Below, piece after piece: positions 1 through 10,777 of a stretch of DNA of 64,000 nt. Location of the stretch: positions 87,751,058 through 87,815,057 of the forward strand of contig OX638372.1 in NCBI GenBank assembly GCA_951812925.1, given 5' to 3'. Numbering within the stretch: position 1 is the stretch's first letter; every line of letters begins with the position of its first letter. The stretch is from Calliopum simillimum. Taxonomy: Eukaryota > Arthropoda > Insecta > Diptera > Lauxaniidae. The notes under the pieces are model-generated. The model made no database searches and was not told the DNA's origin. It saw nothing but the letters and a program-made list of their open reading frames with translations. The translations under genes were made by a program, and so were the position numbers.

Positions 1-236
1 CTTATGCTTTTGATTTGAGATACTTTATCTTCATCCAAATTGATGTATCTATTCAATATGATGTTTCCTTTTTGTAATGTCAGAAGTAAAGAATTTGCCG
101 GATTTAGATGCTGTTTTATTATTGTGTTATGTACACAGCTTTCTGCTATTCAGCAATTTCGCTTAAAGTGTAATATTGCTGTTTGTTTGTTTGGTATTTA
201 CTCATTTCTTATGAAATGTAATCAAGAGGTCGCAAA

Positions 237-298
237 ATGCTGAAGGAAACACTTCGAAGAATTGATGACGTTAATGAAACCTTGATTCCTTTATCAAG
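237..298 (+). CDS. Candidate first coding exon of the zinc-finger gene (unproven)
   Basis: An ATG at 237 opens 20 codons beginning MLKETLRRID and ending ...IPLS plus two bases, followed by a good donor (AAG|GTAATT at 298/299). The exon ends in phase 2, which is what the zinc-finger acceptors at 691 and 3064 need: the split codon becomes AGA, Arg, the first residue of the linker RTHTNERPY. An in-frame stop lies at 219-221, so this is either a start exon or a short internal exon with an acceptor near 225. It carries no zinc-finger residues, so splicing to 691 would give a protein whose first finger lacks its usual upstream part. The link is inference from phase and spacing only. Confidence 0.3.
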
Positions 299-690
299 GT
301 AATTTCTTTATTACATGACCAGAAAAACGGGAAATAAGTAAACTAATAAAAAGCGGCATTCTCTTGCACTAACATCTGATTAGCTCTATCATTATTGTTG
401 AACAATTGTTAGCGGTGTACGTAGGCATTAGTGTTGGCATCTGAAGAGTGCTTATTTTAACTAGGTAAATAGGTCAACAGTTGAAGTTTTAAGGGGAGAA
501 CTATTATTTTTTGTCTATTCTAGCAAGGATAGTTCAGAATGCTAACGTGCCCCAAATACCTTATAACAGATACTGGCTCATGTCTTTCAAATGTCACTAT
601 CGTTTTTCAAAGAGGAATTTCAATGTTAAAGTTCGGTGGCCTGTGTAATTTTACAATAGAAAGAATTTTAAGAAAACTATTTTTTTCTAG

Positions 691-1074
691 AACCCACACT
701 AATGAGCGTCCTTATATTTGCGACATCTGCAACAAATCATTTACCAGAACAATGCACTTGAAAATACATAAAATCGGAGTTCATAATATGATTGATGCAG
801 ATAGCAATCTTAAAACCTACAAATGCGAGTAAGTTTATTATGATAATCCTTGTTATACTAATACCATATTCTAACATTTAATATTTCTTCTATTTCTATT
901 TACTTACGCAGAATTTGTGAACGTACATATGGTGGAATGACTTATCTAACGCGTCATATGAGAACACATACTGGCGAACGTCCATATAAATGCTTCTATT
1001 GCCCAAAAGGTTTTATAGATTCTTCGGCTCGAAGTAGCCATCATCGGTTAGAGTTGACTGAAATTTTAAACTAA
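691..1074 (+). CDS. C2H2 zinc-finger protein, two 3' exons (691-828 and 912-1074)
   Basis: Probable nuclear DNA-binding protein of the C2H2 zinc-finger class. The acceptor TTTTTTCTAG precedes 691. The first exon reads RTHTNERPY, a TGEKP-type linker, then a finger with CDIC ... HLKIHKIGVH. It ends at 828 on a GTAAGT donor in phase 2. An 83-base intron ends TTACGCAG, and the second exon restores the frame to give a second finger (C-x2-C of YKCEICERTY, then TRHMRTH), the linker TGERPYKC and a third, C-terminal half finger (CFYCPKGF ... SSHH) before TAA at 1072-1074. Short intron, linkers and Cys/His spacing are typical of fly zinc-finger genes. Any other fingers would lie in exons not visible here. 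A diverged copy of this exon pair lies 2.4 kb downstream (3064-3351). Confidence 0.75.
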
Positions 1075-1510
1075 CGCATGGCTTTAATTGATTTTCCCCT
1101 TCAAAATCAGATTATTGATTTAAGCATGTTTTTATGAACTGCATTTGTTTAATTATTTTTTTAAAACACTTCATGATTCTGAAATATTATTGTTTTAAAA
1201 CGCAAAACAGGATTTTGTGCCATAATTAAAATTCGAATTTTACGTATTGCCTTATCATGAATAAACATTCTCGAGATTCCCCAAAATGCACTCGCAAAAA
1301 GTTTCTGGAAGGCCAAAATTCACTGGACTGTAAGATGACAATAATTTGGGAGGGAATATTTTGACATTTTTTGTAAGAACTCATTGTTAAATTTTTTTAG
1401 CAGGAATTTGAAGCGCGGTTATATGGACACTGTTATGCAATAACGAGTCAACCCTCTAACAAATTTTTTTCGACTTATGAATGCAGTTCGATTCTAAATA
1501 AAAATAAGTA

Positions 1511-2056
1511 GAGTAGAACGGGGTAATGTCGTGCAGGGGGTAATGTCGTGCACTGGCTGTTTTAGCCCAAAGAATTGAATGATTTACCAACTGTTCGTAA
1601 GGCATGGACCTGCTGACCTACTGAGCTTATGCATATAATACTAGCAATTTTCACCAGTTCGTCACTACAGAGTAACCTTTTTTTCAAAACGCAAGCTTTC
1701 GGGACGATAAAAGTGTTTTTTTATCGGGTCAGAAAAATAATTTTACTTGCGGGAAAATATACCAAGTAAGTGTTTTCTGAAACGAAATATCCTGCGAAAG
1801 AAAAGAAGTATTTGGTTTTCGAAAAAAATTTTGGGCTTCACCGAGTTATCGAAGTTGACCTTTAAAACGACCATTAGGGTAATCTCGTGCACATTCACTT
1901 ACACAAACGCAATTCCTCGTTACACAAATGTTGTTACACATGGATGTAACCAATGAAATTATTTTTCGATCGGATGCTTACTCGTTGCATTCGCTTGAGA
2001 TGTACGGATTTACGAGCATATCAAAGTTGAGTGCACGACATTGCCCCGTTCTACTC
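1511..2056. mobile_element. MITE with GAGTAGAACGGGG termini, TA-flanked
   Basis: The left terminus GAGTAGAACGGGGTAATGTC is mirrored at 2031-2056 (TGCACGACATTGCCCCGTTC then TACTC). TA flanks both ends (1509-1510, 2057-2058). The block GGGGTAATGTCGTGCA recurs inside in both orientations (near 1520, 1537, 1875 and, inverted, 2031). It is non-coding; short overlapping reading frames are incidental. Confidence 0.65.
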
Positions 2057-2218
2057 TACACAACATATTATGTACTTCACACTTGTATAATAATGAATAA
2101 ATACATGATAATGCTAAATCTCCTCTAATAGAACAACTACCTATCATTTCTCACACATTTTGGTACCTTTACTTTACTCGGAAAACAATGCACGACATTT
2201 CCCCACAAATTTTAAGGG

Positions 2219-2409
2219 GGGTAATGTCGTGCACATTTTTTTTTTCTTCACTTACACAAACACAATTTCTCGCTACACAAATGTTGTTACACATGGATGT
2301 AACCAACGAAATTATCTTTCGATCGGATGCTTACTCGTCGCATTCGCTTGAGATGTACGGCTTTACGAGCATGTCAAAGTTGAGTGCACGACGTTGCCCC
2401 GTTCTACTC
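2219..2409. repeat. Second, partial copy of the right half of the 1511-2056 MITE
   Basis: From GGGGTAATGTCGTGCACA to the terminus CCGTTCTACTC this stretch is nearly identical to 1875-2056, including the shared interior ACACAAATGTTGTTACACAT. It ends next to TA at 2410-2411. The stretch just before it (2188-2203) holds an inverted copy of the same GTCGTGCA block, so the two copies may have arisen by local duplication or unequal exchange. Confidence 0.6.
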
Positions 2410-3063
2410 TACATATTTTTAAAAAAATCAAACCTATATTTTGTTAATAAGAGGTTGAAAACCACAAAATTTGTTTGACATTTTCATATCATTTGTTTTA
2501 CGACATCTACACAAAAACGTTAATACCTCAAAACTAATTTCGAGTGGGTTGACTCGTTATTGCATAACACTGTCCATATAATGTACGACAAATTAAAAAC
2601 TTTTGTATGACAATTTTATAGCTTATTCATATACGTTCTATATGACATCAATATTTTTTAAATCCATATAAAGGTTTTCATCCTATACCAATTTTTTTAA
2701 AACTTCACCGGATCTTCCGATGGCTACATTCCCGAAACTAAATCCGAGCGAAACTTTGCAAATGCTTCCTCTCGAGAAAGCAATATATTCCAGACAAATT
2801 CATGATAAGGCCCATAATGTTCATTTCAATTGTCTAGCCGACTTTTGGTTACGACAGTTTCATTTTTGTACCTTTTATTAAATTAATTTCTATCTATTAT
2901 AGCAATGATATTTCGAAATCCTAACGTTATACAAATAACTAATAAATGATATTCTAGTCTATCTTACTTCTTATTGAAGGGGGAATTTATACTTAAAACC
3001 CACATGCTTGTGCACTTTTACAACAAAATAGAAAAATTTAAGAAAATTTTTTTTTTGCCCTAG

Positions 3064-3351
3064 AACCCACACTAATGAGCGTCCATATTCTTGCGATATC
3101 TGCGGCCAAAAATTTTCAACAAATTTTGTGAAAAAACATAAAATAAGATATCATGGGATGAGTGATGACACCAGCGAGAAAACAAATATAAGTGTTGAGC
3201 CTAAATCCTCAGATTGTGAGTAAGCGTGTTGTATTGTAAAGGATGTTAGAGATGTTTGAGGTCTTTGCTGCAACAAAAGCTTAACTAACATATTTTTATT
3301 TATTTCGAGAAAATGGATTAATAATTTTTATTTTGTTACAGGTCAAACTAA
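3064..3351 (+). CDS. Second, diverged C2H2 zinc-finger 3' module (exons 3064-3219 and 3342-3351)
   Basis: After TTTTGCCCTAG the exon opens with the same bases as the exon at 691 and encodes RTHTNERPYSCDICG, then one C2H2 finger (C-x2-C, K-x-F, ...KKHKIRYH) and an acidic/serine tail ending SSDC. It ends at 3219 in phase 2 on GTAAGC, the same donor position and phase as in the first module. The acceptor TTGTTACAG at 3341 joins ESN and then TAA at 3349-3351, so the second finger present in the first module is missing. AATAAATAAA at about 3490 could serve as the poly(A) signal. It is either an alternative 3' terminus of one gene or a truncated tandem duplicate; sequence alone cannot decide. Confidence 0.6.
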
Positions 3352-3686
3352 AGGGTGAAATATTTTTTATAATGCTTGGCGGCATCACCTCACTGTATTT
3401 AAACGTGATAGCACTTCAAATTAAGTTAATGCTTTTATATATAAATTATGAGTATATAATAATTTATTTAATATCAATGTGTTGTATGCGAAATAAATAA
3501 AAAATTAAAATACTTTTGTGTTTTAAATATTGGGTGTACAACTTAAAAACCGGAATTTGACGGTGGATGTCCGTACTAACAAATATCGTGAAACCTCGAA
3601 CTTTATATATATGTCATTTTGAAGGTACATTTGACAGCTGTCAAAATCAGTCAACAAAACAATTTTATCTTGTGTGCATCATTATA

Positions 3687-5746
3687 GACTAAGAGCCAGC
3701 GCTTGGCTGACCCTCCTCATAGTATCAAAGCTGAATTTTTTTGTGAGTGTTCTTCCAATAGTAGGTATGAACTTCTGTTCTAGTGAATTCCTCAGAGGTG
3801 GTGCCTACGTGAGATATCGGGCGCAAAAGGTCGACAAAAACAGTTTTTTGCAAATATTTCGCTAACGGTTATATCTACAAAAAAAATAACTGCCACAATT
3901 TTGTAGCTCATTAAATTTTATATCGAAAAATTGTGCAAATTGTTTTCGCACGACCTATAGTTTAGGAGATATGGTTCAGTGAAATTGGACCTTCCGATCC
4001 AACATATAAAATCCATAATTTTTTTCCTTTAGTCGGTCTGTTTTATAGTTTCAAAGTATGCACCAAAATTTGAAACCAATTTCACTGTCGTTCAAAAAGT
4101 TATTCAGGCACAAAGGTCGAGAAAATTAGTATCTCGATTACGCTTATTTCTACAAAAAAATGGTGCTTCACAATTTTGTAGCTCAGAAAATTTCATACCA
4201 AAAAGTGGTGCAAGTTGTTTTCGTACGATCCACAGTTTAGGAGATATCCTATTTTAAGGTATTTTCCGCATACAAGTGTACATAGTAATATGAGTGTTGA
4301 TTTTCAAAGTACTATAACTACGCCTACGTCATAGTATCATGGTTGAATTTTTTTGTGGGTATTTTTCCAGTAGTGGGTACCAACTTTTGTTTTAGTCAAA
4401 CCGTGAGAGGTGGTGCCTTCGCGAGATATCGATCATAGTTATAGTAATTTGAAAATCAACTTTCAAAAAACTGATTTTCTCTACCTTTCACACCCAACAT
4501 CTCACGAAGGCACCACCGCTCATGGTTTGACTAAAACAAAAGTCAGTACCCACTATTGGAAGAATACCCACAAAAAAATGCAGTCATGATACCATGACGT
4601 AGGCATAGTTAGAGTAATTTCAAAATCAATTTCAAAAAAACTGATTTTCTCAACTTTTGCACCCGATATCTAAGGAAGGCACCACCTCTCACGGTTTGAC
4701 TAAAACAAAAGTCAGTACCCACTATTAGAAGAATACCCAAAAAAAATGCAGCCATAATACCATAACGTAGGCATAGTTATAGTAATTTGAAAATCAATTT
4801 TCAAAAAACTGATTTTCTCGACTTTTGCACCCGATATCTCACGAAGGCACCACCTCTCACGGTTTGACTGAAACAAAAGTCAGTACCCACTATTGGAAAA
4901 ATACCCACAAAAAAATGCAGCCATGATACCATGACATAGGCATAGTTACAGTAATTTCAAAATCAACTTTCAAAAAACTGATTTTCTTTTCCTTTTGCAC
5001 CCGATATTTCGCGAAGGCACCACCTCTCACGATTTAACTAAAACAAAAGTTAGAATTCCTTATTAGAAGAATACCCACAAAAAAATTCAGCCATGATTCT
5101 ATGACGCAGGCGTAGTTAGAGTACTTTGAAAATCAACATTCATATTACTATGAACACTTGCATGCGGAAATATCTTAAAATAGGATATCTCCTAAGCTGT
5201 GGGTCGTACGAAAATAATTTGCACTTCTTTTTGATATGAAATTTTCTGAGCTACAAAATTTTGGAGCACCATTTTTTTGTAGGAATAAGCGTTAGCGAGA
5301 TACTAATTTTCTCGACCTTTGTGCCTGAATAACTTTTTGTACGACAGTGAAATCGGTCTCAAATTTTGGTGCAAAATTTGAAACTAAAAAATAGGCCGAC
5401 TAGAAGAAAAAAAATTATGGATTTTGTATGTTGGGTTGGAAAGTCCAATTTCACTGAACCATATCTCCTAAACTATAGGTCGTGCGAAAACAATTTGCAC
5501 AACTTTTCGATATAAAATTTAATGAGCTACAAAATTGTGGCAGTTATTTTTTTTGTAGATATAACCGTTAGCGAAATATTTGCAAAAAACTGTTTTTGTC
5601 GACCTTTTGCGCCCGATATCTCACGTAGGCACCACCTCTGAGGAATTCACTAGAACAGAAGTTCATACCTACTATTGGAAGAACACTCACAAAAAAATTC
5701 AGCTTTGATACTATGAGGAGGGTCAGCCAAGCGCTGGCTCTCCGTC
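3687..5746. mobile_element. Modular foldback element inserted in mariner family A
   Basis: Two arms of about 740 bases, 3687-4425 and 4990-5746, are inverted copies of each other; the outermost AGAGCCAGCGCTTGGCTGAC is perfect in both. TA flanks both ends (3685-3686, 5747-5748). The empty site is known from the uninterrupted 5' UTR of the copy at 36.8 kb. No long reading frame is present. Arms and centre are built from a ~170-base module containing GAGAGGTGGTGCCTTCG and GATATC blocks, repeated in direct and inverted order. Confidence 0.8.
4433..5110. repeat. ~169-bp tandem array at the centre of the foldback
   Basis: The block GCATAGTTAxAGTAATTT begins near 4433, 4603, 4771, 4940 and 5110, a spacing of 168-170 bases, so there are four tandem units. 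Each holds a CACCACCTCTCACGGTTTGA-like block. The same unit occurs inverted in the left arm (about 4315-4430 and, more diverged, 3700-3850). Confidence 0.8.
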
Positions 5747-5763
5747 TATTATTATTTTTCACG

Positions 5764-6191
5764 ATGAATAACTTCGAAAATTGGAGAAAAAGACAGCATT
5801 TGCGGGGGGGTTCTAGTGGGTCATTTTTTTGCAAAGAAAACAGCTGCCGAAAGGCATCGCATTCTTGTAGAAGTTTATGGGGACTATGCTCCAGCTGAAT
5901 CAAGCTGTCGTGAGTGATTTAAAAGTGGTTATTTTGATGTCGAAGACAAAGAACGTCCTGGTCAGGACCAGCTAGGTGTGACCCATTATGAGCTGTTGCC
6001 AGGTGGCCAAACCATTAATGCTCAATTCTATCGTCAACAATTGATCCAATTGAAGCAGAAAATCCAGGCAGAGCGGCCAACGTATGCGACCAGACATGAG
6101 TCAATCATTTTCCACCACGATAACGCTCGGCCACATATTGCTGCCCCAGTCAAAAATTACCTGGAAAACAACGGAAAACAACGGATGGGAA
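5764..6191 (+). pseudogene. mariner family A transposase, broken and truncated
   Basis: Remnant of a D,D34D mariner transposase, the cut-and-paste enzyme that recognises the element's terminal repeats. ATG at 5764 starts MNNFENWRKRQHLR. A frameshift follows, then the conserved N-terminal region (FFAKKTAAERH, DKERPGQ) can be read in another frame. About 160 codons are missing between ERPGQ and THYELLPGGQT. The catalytic block HHDNARPHIAAPVKNYLENN is readable just before the N gap. The frameshift and internal deletion make it non-functional. The copy at 34-37 kb shows what is missing. Confidence 0.8.
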
Positions 6192-6391
6192 NNNNNNNNN
6201 NNNNNNNNNNNNNNNNNNNNNNNNNNNNNNNNNNNNNNNNNNNNNNNNNNNNNNNNNNNNNNNNNNNNNNNNNNNNNNNNNNNNNNNNNNNNNNNNNNNN
6301 NNNNNNNNNNNNNNNNNNNNNNNNNNNNNNNNNNNNNNNNNNNNNNNNNNNNNNNNNNNNNNNNNNNNNNNNNNNNNNNNNNNNNNNNNNN
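6192..6391. other. Assembly gap of 200 N
   Basis: An exact run of 200 undetermined bases. It separates the end of the mariner fragment from a MITE whose left end starts two bases after the gap. The true gap length may differ. Confidence 0.99.
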
Positions 6392-6393
6392 CG

Positions 6394-6740
6394 CCAGTGA
6401 TGCCATATGGCACACTTAAAATATATTCAGGCCTATCACTTAGTAAGGAACACCTCATGGAAAAATATAAATGCACTTTAGAAACACAAATAAATAATTT
6501 TTTGCAACTCGCCGATGTCTCGATGCCATAATCGATTTTTTTCGAATAATTTTTCAATGATCACTTTCTCTCCATTCACGCTTGAAAAGTTGATGGAATA
6601 TTTATGCGTGGAATGCATTAAATGATAGATCAAACATTTCTACGCACATAAAAAACAACAAGCCTGCGCGAAAAAGTTACAAAATGATTTTGGTGAACAT
6701 TCGAGTAATGCGTTTTATCTGTGCCATATGGCATCACTGG
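6394..6740. mobile_element. MITE with CCAGTGATGCCATATGGCAC ends (hAT-like?)
   Basis: The 21-base terminus CCAGTGATGCCATATGGCAC(A) at 6394 is perfectly inverted at 6720-6740. Each end contains the palindrome GCCATATGGC. A CAGTG start is reminiscent of hAT elements, but the left target duplication falls in the gap, so the 8-bp rule cannot be tested. There is no coding content. After it, 6741-7690 is unrecognised AT-rich sequence. Confidence 0.7.
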
Positions 6741-7754
6741 CTGGGATTGGGTTAAAGCACTTGATGCTTTTGCCTGAATCATGGCCACGAAAAGTGCAAT
6801 TAAACTTAAAGAATTTGGTTTCTAGAAATCAAAACCTTTAGGTCATAATAGTATCTTAATCCAATTTATGGATTGTGATGTGATTGGTGGTACTGACTAC
6901 CTCTTTACACACCTTCTCTTCCAAACGAAGTTCCAGGTGGTAATACCTGAAAGGAATTATTTGGTTCCTTTAAACGCGTCCTTCGAAATTAATACGAATG
7001 GGACAAAATTGAATACAAGTTCTTTATTAGGCATTTATTCTAAGTCTTTAGACTTACCAAAATCTTAGCGTCAGAAATTTATACTGCTCATTAGGTCATT
7101 TCCATGGAAAATATATTGGATAAACCAGCCCATATTTGAAAGCTCATCTTGAGAGTATCTAAGAAACAAAAAAAGTTTTTTTTGGAGCCATTTTAAAAAC
7201 AGCCAAAATGATATTTTTTTCCATAACTTTGGCGGGTGATGTCCGATATTTAAAATTTGTATATCAATGTAAAGGGCTTACTTAGGCCTTCATTTACACA
7301 CTTCATCAACCAGATGGACTGTACTTTTGAATAAATATTTGTTTTTTATTTACAGCAAAGTCTTCTTTTGTTCCTTGTGATCATAATTTGAAAATAATTA
7401 CATATCAAAAACTCAAATACTTAAGTTAATTTTCCATTTTTGTGGTCTGCTTCAAAGTTAACACTTTTATCCATTTTGAGTTTTCTCAATTTACATACCT
7501 TAAGACAGTAGAATGAAATGTGCATTTTAAATATAAAACCACAACTTTCAATTTGCTTGCATTTTCCGGGGGAAAATTCGATTCAGTAAGTGTTTGATTT
7601 TTCTGCATCACTTGTCAAGTGTTGCCACTTGAATGATTTTAGAAAAGGTGCTTTAAGCAAGACAATTATAAATGTTTTGTAAAAATCTAAAAGTTTAGAC
7701 AGTATAAATATGTTTGTATGTCCGTGTGTTTACAAACAATAAAAAGATAGGTGT

Positions 7755-7920
7755 CAAAAAAATTTAAGATAAGGAGTTATTTAACAAAAACATAAGTGTT
7801 TTTTATTGAATAACTCCTGAACGGCAAATTGTTTTTTACATTTAATGAAAATTATTTGTAGAGCATATGACTCTCCATAAAAGCTATCTTGGTAATTTTT
7901 ATTTACAGCCCTTCAAAATT
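7755..7920. repeat. Half copy of the 50.7-kb foldback family
   Basis: GGAATAACTCCT-like, AAAATTATTTGTAGAG and CTCCATAAAA blocks occur in the same order and spacing as in the right half of the foldback at 50,693-51,074. Only one arm is convincing. Approximate limits. Confidence 0.45.
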
Positions 7921-8148
7921 CTAGCGCCTTCGGCACCTCTGGAAAAATATATTCCCGCATTCATAAATAAACTTACAATTTTTCAAATGAGCCACTGAAG
8001 AATTCAAACGTAAAAGGGCTTAGGCTTTTTAGCCCGGAAACGTACAGAAAGTTTGCAAAGAGTAAAGTTTTCAATCATATTAAGTTAGGCTGACCATTTT
8101 TTTGTTCGTCCAATGCGGGACAGGGAAAATTTATTTTTTTATACTTAA

Positions 8149-9149
8149 CACATTGGCTGCCATGGCTATTGATTTCAATAGCCAGTACAGTTTCATTCAG
8201 GCTTGTGGCTATGGATTTCCATAGCCAGTAGTTTTTTGTTATTTTGCCTCGCCATGAAAAATCCATAGCCTCTAGAAACAAAATTCAATACAAAACAAAA
8301 AGCGTAGTACCACCCTTTGTGCTAAGTGAACTTGGTTTGAGGAGTTTGTGGTTTGTTTAGATTTTAAAGCCATTTATTTTGAGAAATAACAAAAATTATT
8401 TCAGTGTGGGAAAATTCTAATAGCAAGAAGTCGAAAAAATAACGCTAGGGTTCTCAAACCATGCAGGCATGATACCTTAATATTTTTAAGCTATATGTGT
8501 AAGTTTGGACGAATTTGAACAACTCTAGCTTTATTTTTTCGACTTGGTCGAAATTAGGATTTTGCCACAATGTGTGCATTCGCCATCTTGGATTTAAGAA
8601 TTCTCAAATTCTGGCATCAGATTCGTGATCAGCGACCTCCAAATCCCCCGGGTGATGAAGTTAACGCTAAAATATTAAAAAAAAATTATTTTACGCCCCC
8701 TTTTGGCGCGTTTGACAACGTCGCCATAATGAAATTTTTAAAAGCTCCACTGGGCTTTCGAAAACTTTTAAAAAACGAAAGTTTTGGGATCCAAAACTTT
8801 ATTTTCCGTCCGCACAAATTCTCGCGATGGAGGTGGGCGGTTGACGTGAAACGTCCCATATATATTTATGTACAATACTATTAACTTTATAACACTTCTT
8901 CCTTCTTTCTGGCTATTGAAAGTAATAGCCATGGCACTTGGCAAACAGATAGACGTCTATCTTTACATAGGGTGCCGTGGCTATGATATTCAATAGCCAG
9001 GACTAAATCTTTTCTAGGACTTCCAAAAGTTGTAGAAATGCAACTAAACACTTAGCAATGACTGTTATTTCATATAAAACATGAAAATAAAAAAAAAAAA
9101 TTTTGGCACCCTGGGAAACAGTACAAAAATTGGTCTGGCAGTCAATGTG
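8149..9149. mobile_element. piggyBac-like non-autonomous element, TTAA-flanked, 1,001 bp
   Basis: TTAA at 8145-8148 and 9150-9153 brackets inverted ends CACATTGGCTGCCA and TGGCAGTCAATGTG (13 of 14 match). The TTAA duplication is the hallmark of piggyBac transposition. Next to the ends are four imperfect palindromes of the form TGGCTATTGA...TCAATAGCCA near 8164, 8206, 8911 and 8978. The open frame at 8570-8884 (starts MCAFAILDLR) resembles nothing I recognise and is probably incidental. Confidence 0.75.
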
Positions 9150-9450
9150 TTAAGAAAAAACGTATTTTCCTTTGAACACGAGTAATTTGAATACACATGC
9201 CACTTCTATTTTTGTTCCTACAAAAAGCCTCTTTATAAACCAACATGAATGTTTCACTAAAAATATTATAGGTTAAAATAAAAAAATTAAGCAAATGATT
9301 TACAGCGTTTTCAAAAAATTTCATTTGTTTTTTTTATTTCTTTATTTTTGTTTTTCCACCTTATCGTTAGGTTTTTTTATTTATTGATTAAGTTTCCTTA
9401 GTGGTTCATTGATTGCGAATTTCCTACATGAATAAAAAATAAGATAAAAA

Positions 9451-10073
9451 CTAGTAAGGGCGTTACCTTTGGCCAGGCCAAACATGAAATACCCTACACA
9501 GCTGTATTTTGAAAATGTTGCTTATATGGGAGGTGCCACGCCCTCTTGTCCGATTTTAACCAGTTTTTGTTTAAAGCTTGTATTTATTATTCTTAGTGTT
9601 TGGGTAAAATTTAGTTCGCTTTCAGTATAGCGTTTTGAACCTTTTGCTTATATGAGAGGTGCCACGCTCTCTTGTCCGAATTCGCCTAGTTTTTGCTCAG
9701 AGCTTGCGCTTACAATTCCTAGTATTTATGTGTATTTTGGTTACATTATCGTGAAAAATACTCCAAAAGTTGCATTTTGAATTTGGGCGGTAGGCGTGTC
9801 CGTTGACCGATTTCGCTCATTTTCAATCCCCGAGCTAACTTTGATGACAAAGGCTGTGCACCAAATTTCATTAAATTATCTAGCTTAGTTTTCCCAAAAA
9901 ATGTATTTCCACACACAGTCAGCCAGCCAGCCAGCCACCCAACCAGCCAGCCAGACAGACGGACATGGCTATATCGACTCAAGAGATACACTTTTCTATA
10001 TCTACCACGCCTCCTTCTTTGCGTTACAAACGGAAGGACAAAGTGAATATACCCTGGGTGTAGGGTATAAAAA
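9451..10073 (+). mobile_element. mini-me/DINE-1-like interspersed element, copy M1
   Basis: It begins CTAGTAAGGGCGTTACC and ends CCCTGGGTGTAGGGTATAAA. A subterminal inverted pair, TACCCTACAC near 9489 and GTGTAGGGTA near 10,057, brackets the body. Inside are GGTGCCACGCCCTCTTGTCC blocks, a (CAGC)n/(CAGA)n microsatellite at about 9918-9958 and the GACGGACATGGCTATATCGA core. It has no coding capacity. The core is shared with Drosophila interspersed repeats known as mini-me/DINE-1; class assignment (Helentron-like) is from memory. Four other copies lie in the window. Confidence 0.7.
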
Positions 10074-10777
10074 CAGGCGTTGTAGCTTACCTTTTCTCTT
10101 AGTTATACTTACCCAAAGTGTGCATTTTTTTTAAAAATGCTTCATTATTTTCGATTTCTGATTTAAAATCTTCGCAGGTTTAGGACTCAGAATTATTTTT
10201 TGTTATAACCATTGCATTTATTGTCTCTATGCTTAATTGCGATTTATCTGCTGTCCTAATAAAGGATTCATATTATAGAAAAAATCTACACAATGAGCGT
10301 CCTTCTTGAATGTGGGACATTTCCGGGACATACATGAAAATCCGTGACATTTTTGAATGCGTGACGGTAGGTCACCCTATAATAAGTACTAAAGTACTAC
10401 TGGCACCAAATAGGAACGATAAGCAAAACACAGCTGCTAAAACTCGCTCACGAAAGGGCAAGCAAGCAATTTGTAAATGCGGTTTGAAGAGCTCAGCATT
10501 TGTCACAACTGGTACAATTAACCACCGAATTTATGTGAAAGAGTGCTAACAGAAACGTCTGCTGAATATAATACGCCTTCACGAAAATCCTGTGTTATGT
10601 TATTTTGGCTAGATTTGGCGAGTTGTCACTATGGTAAATTGGCCATGAATTGGTATGAGGAGAATGGGGTCAATGAGCTTCGGCCGGTTGGAAATTAGTG
10701 GGCTATAATGCTAAAAATGAAGAAAGTTGCCAAAAATGAAAAGAAACTAAAACAAAAATGGATCAAGGTATCATTCC

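Larger units (their letters stand above)
1422..2578. mobile_element. Inverted-repeat DNA element (outer), TA-flanked, holding other repeats
   Basis: The left end TATGGACACTGTTATGCAAT (1422 on) is matched in inverted form at the right end, ending at 2578. The match continues for about 33 bases through AACGAGTCAACCC. Both ends are flanked by TA (1420-1421 and 2579-2580), as for Tc1/mariner-type insertions. No transposase is visible, so it is non-autonomous. It sits between the two zinc-finger modules and contains the repeats at 1511-2056 and 2219-2409. Confidence 0.7.
3530..6191 (+). mobile_element. mariner element, family A copy 1 (interrupted, cut by assembly gap)
   Basis: The terminus TTGGGTGTACAACTTAAAAA begins at 3530 next to TA (3528-3529) and is identical to both ends of the family A copy at 33,984-36,960. 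The 5' UTR is split by a foldback element (3687-5746), after which CGATGAATAACTTCGAAAAT starts the transposase. The coding part is internally deleted and runs into the N gap, so the 3' end cannot be seen. Confidence 0.8.
8088..10377. mobile_element. TA-flanked element with GGGTGACC-type ends, inserted in DD37E copy 1
   Basis: The left end GGCTGACCATTTTTTTG at 8088 and the right end, read inverted from 10,377 as GGGTGACCTACCGTCACGC, lie between TA dinucleotides (8086-8087, 10,378-10,379). The DD37E sequence broken at 8087 resumes at 10,380 when compared with copy 3 at 57.5 kb. Repeated GGGACA/GTCCC motifs lie near both ends. The element carries no recognisable transposase. It houses a piggyBac-like element (8149-9149) and a mini-me-like element (9451-10,073). 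Confidence 0.6.

Noticed and set aside
5978..6557. Frames running through the run of N
   Set aside because: Undetermined bases cannot support coding; only the mariner part before 6192 is real.
8570..8884. 104-codon frame inside the piggyBac-like element
   Set aside because: No recognisable transposase motif, and the element lacks any other coding sign.
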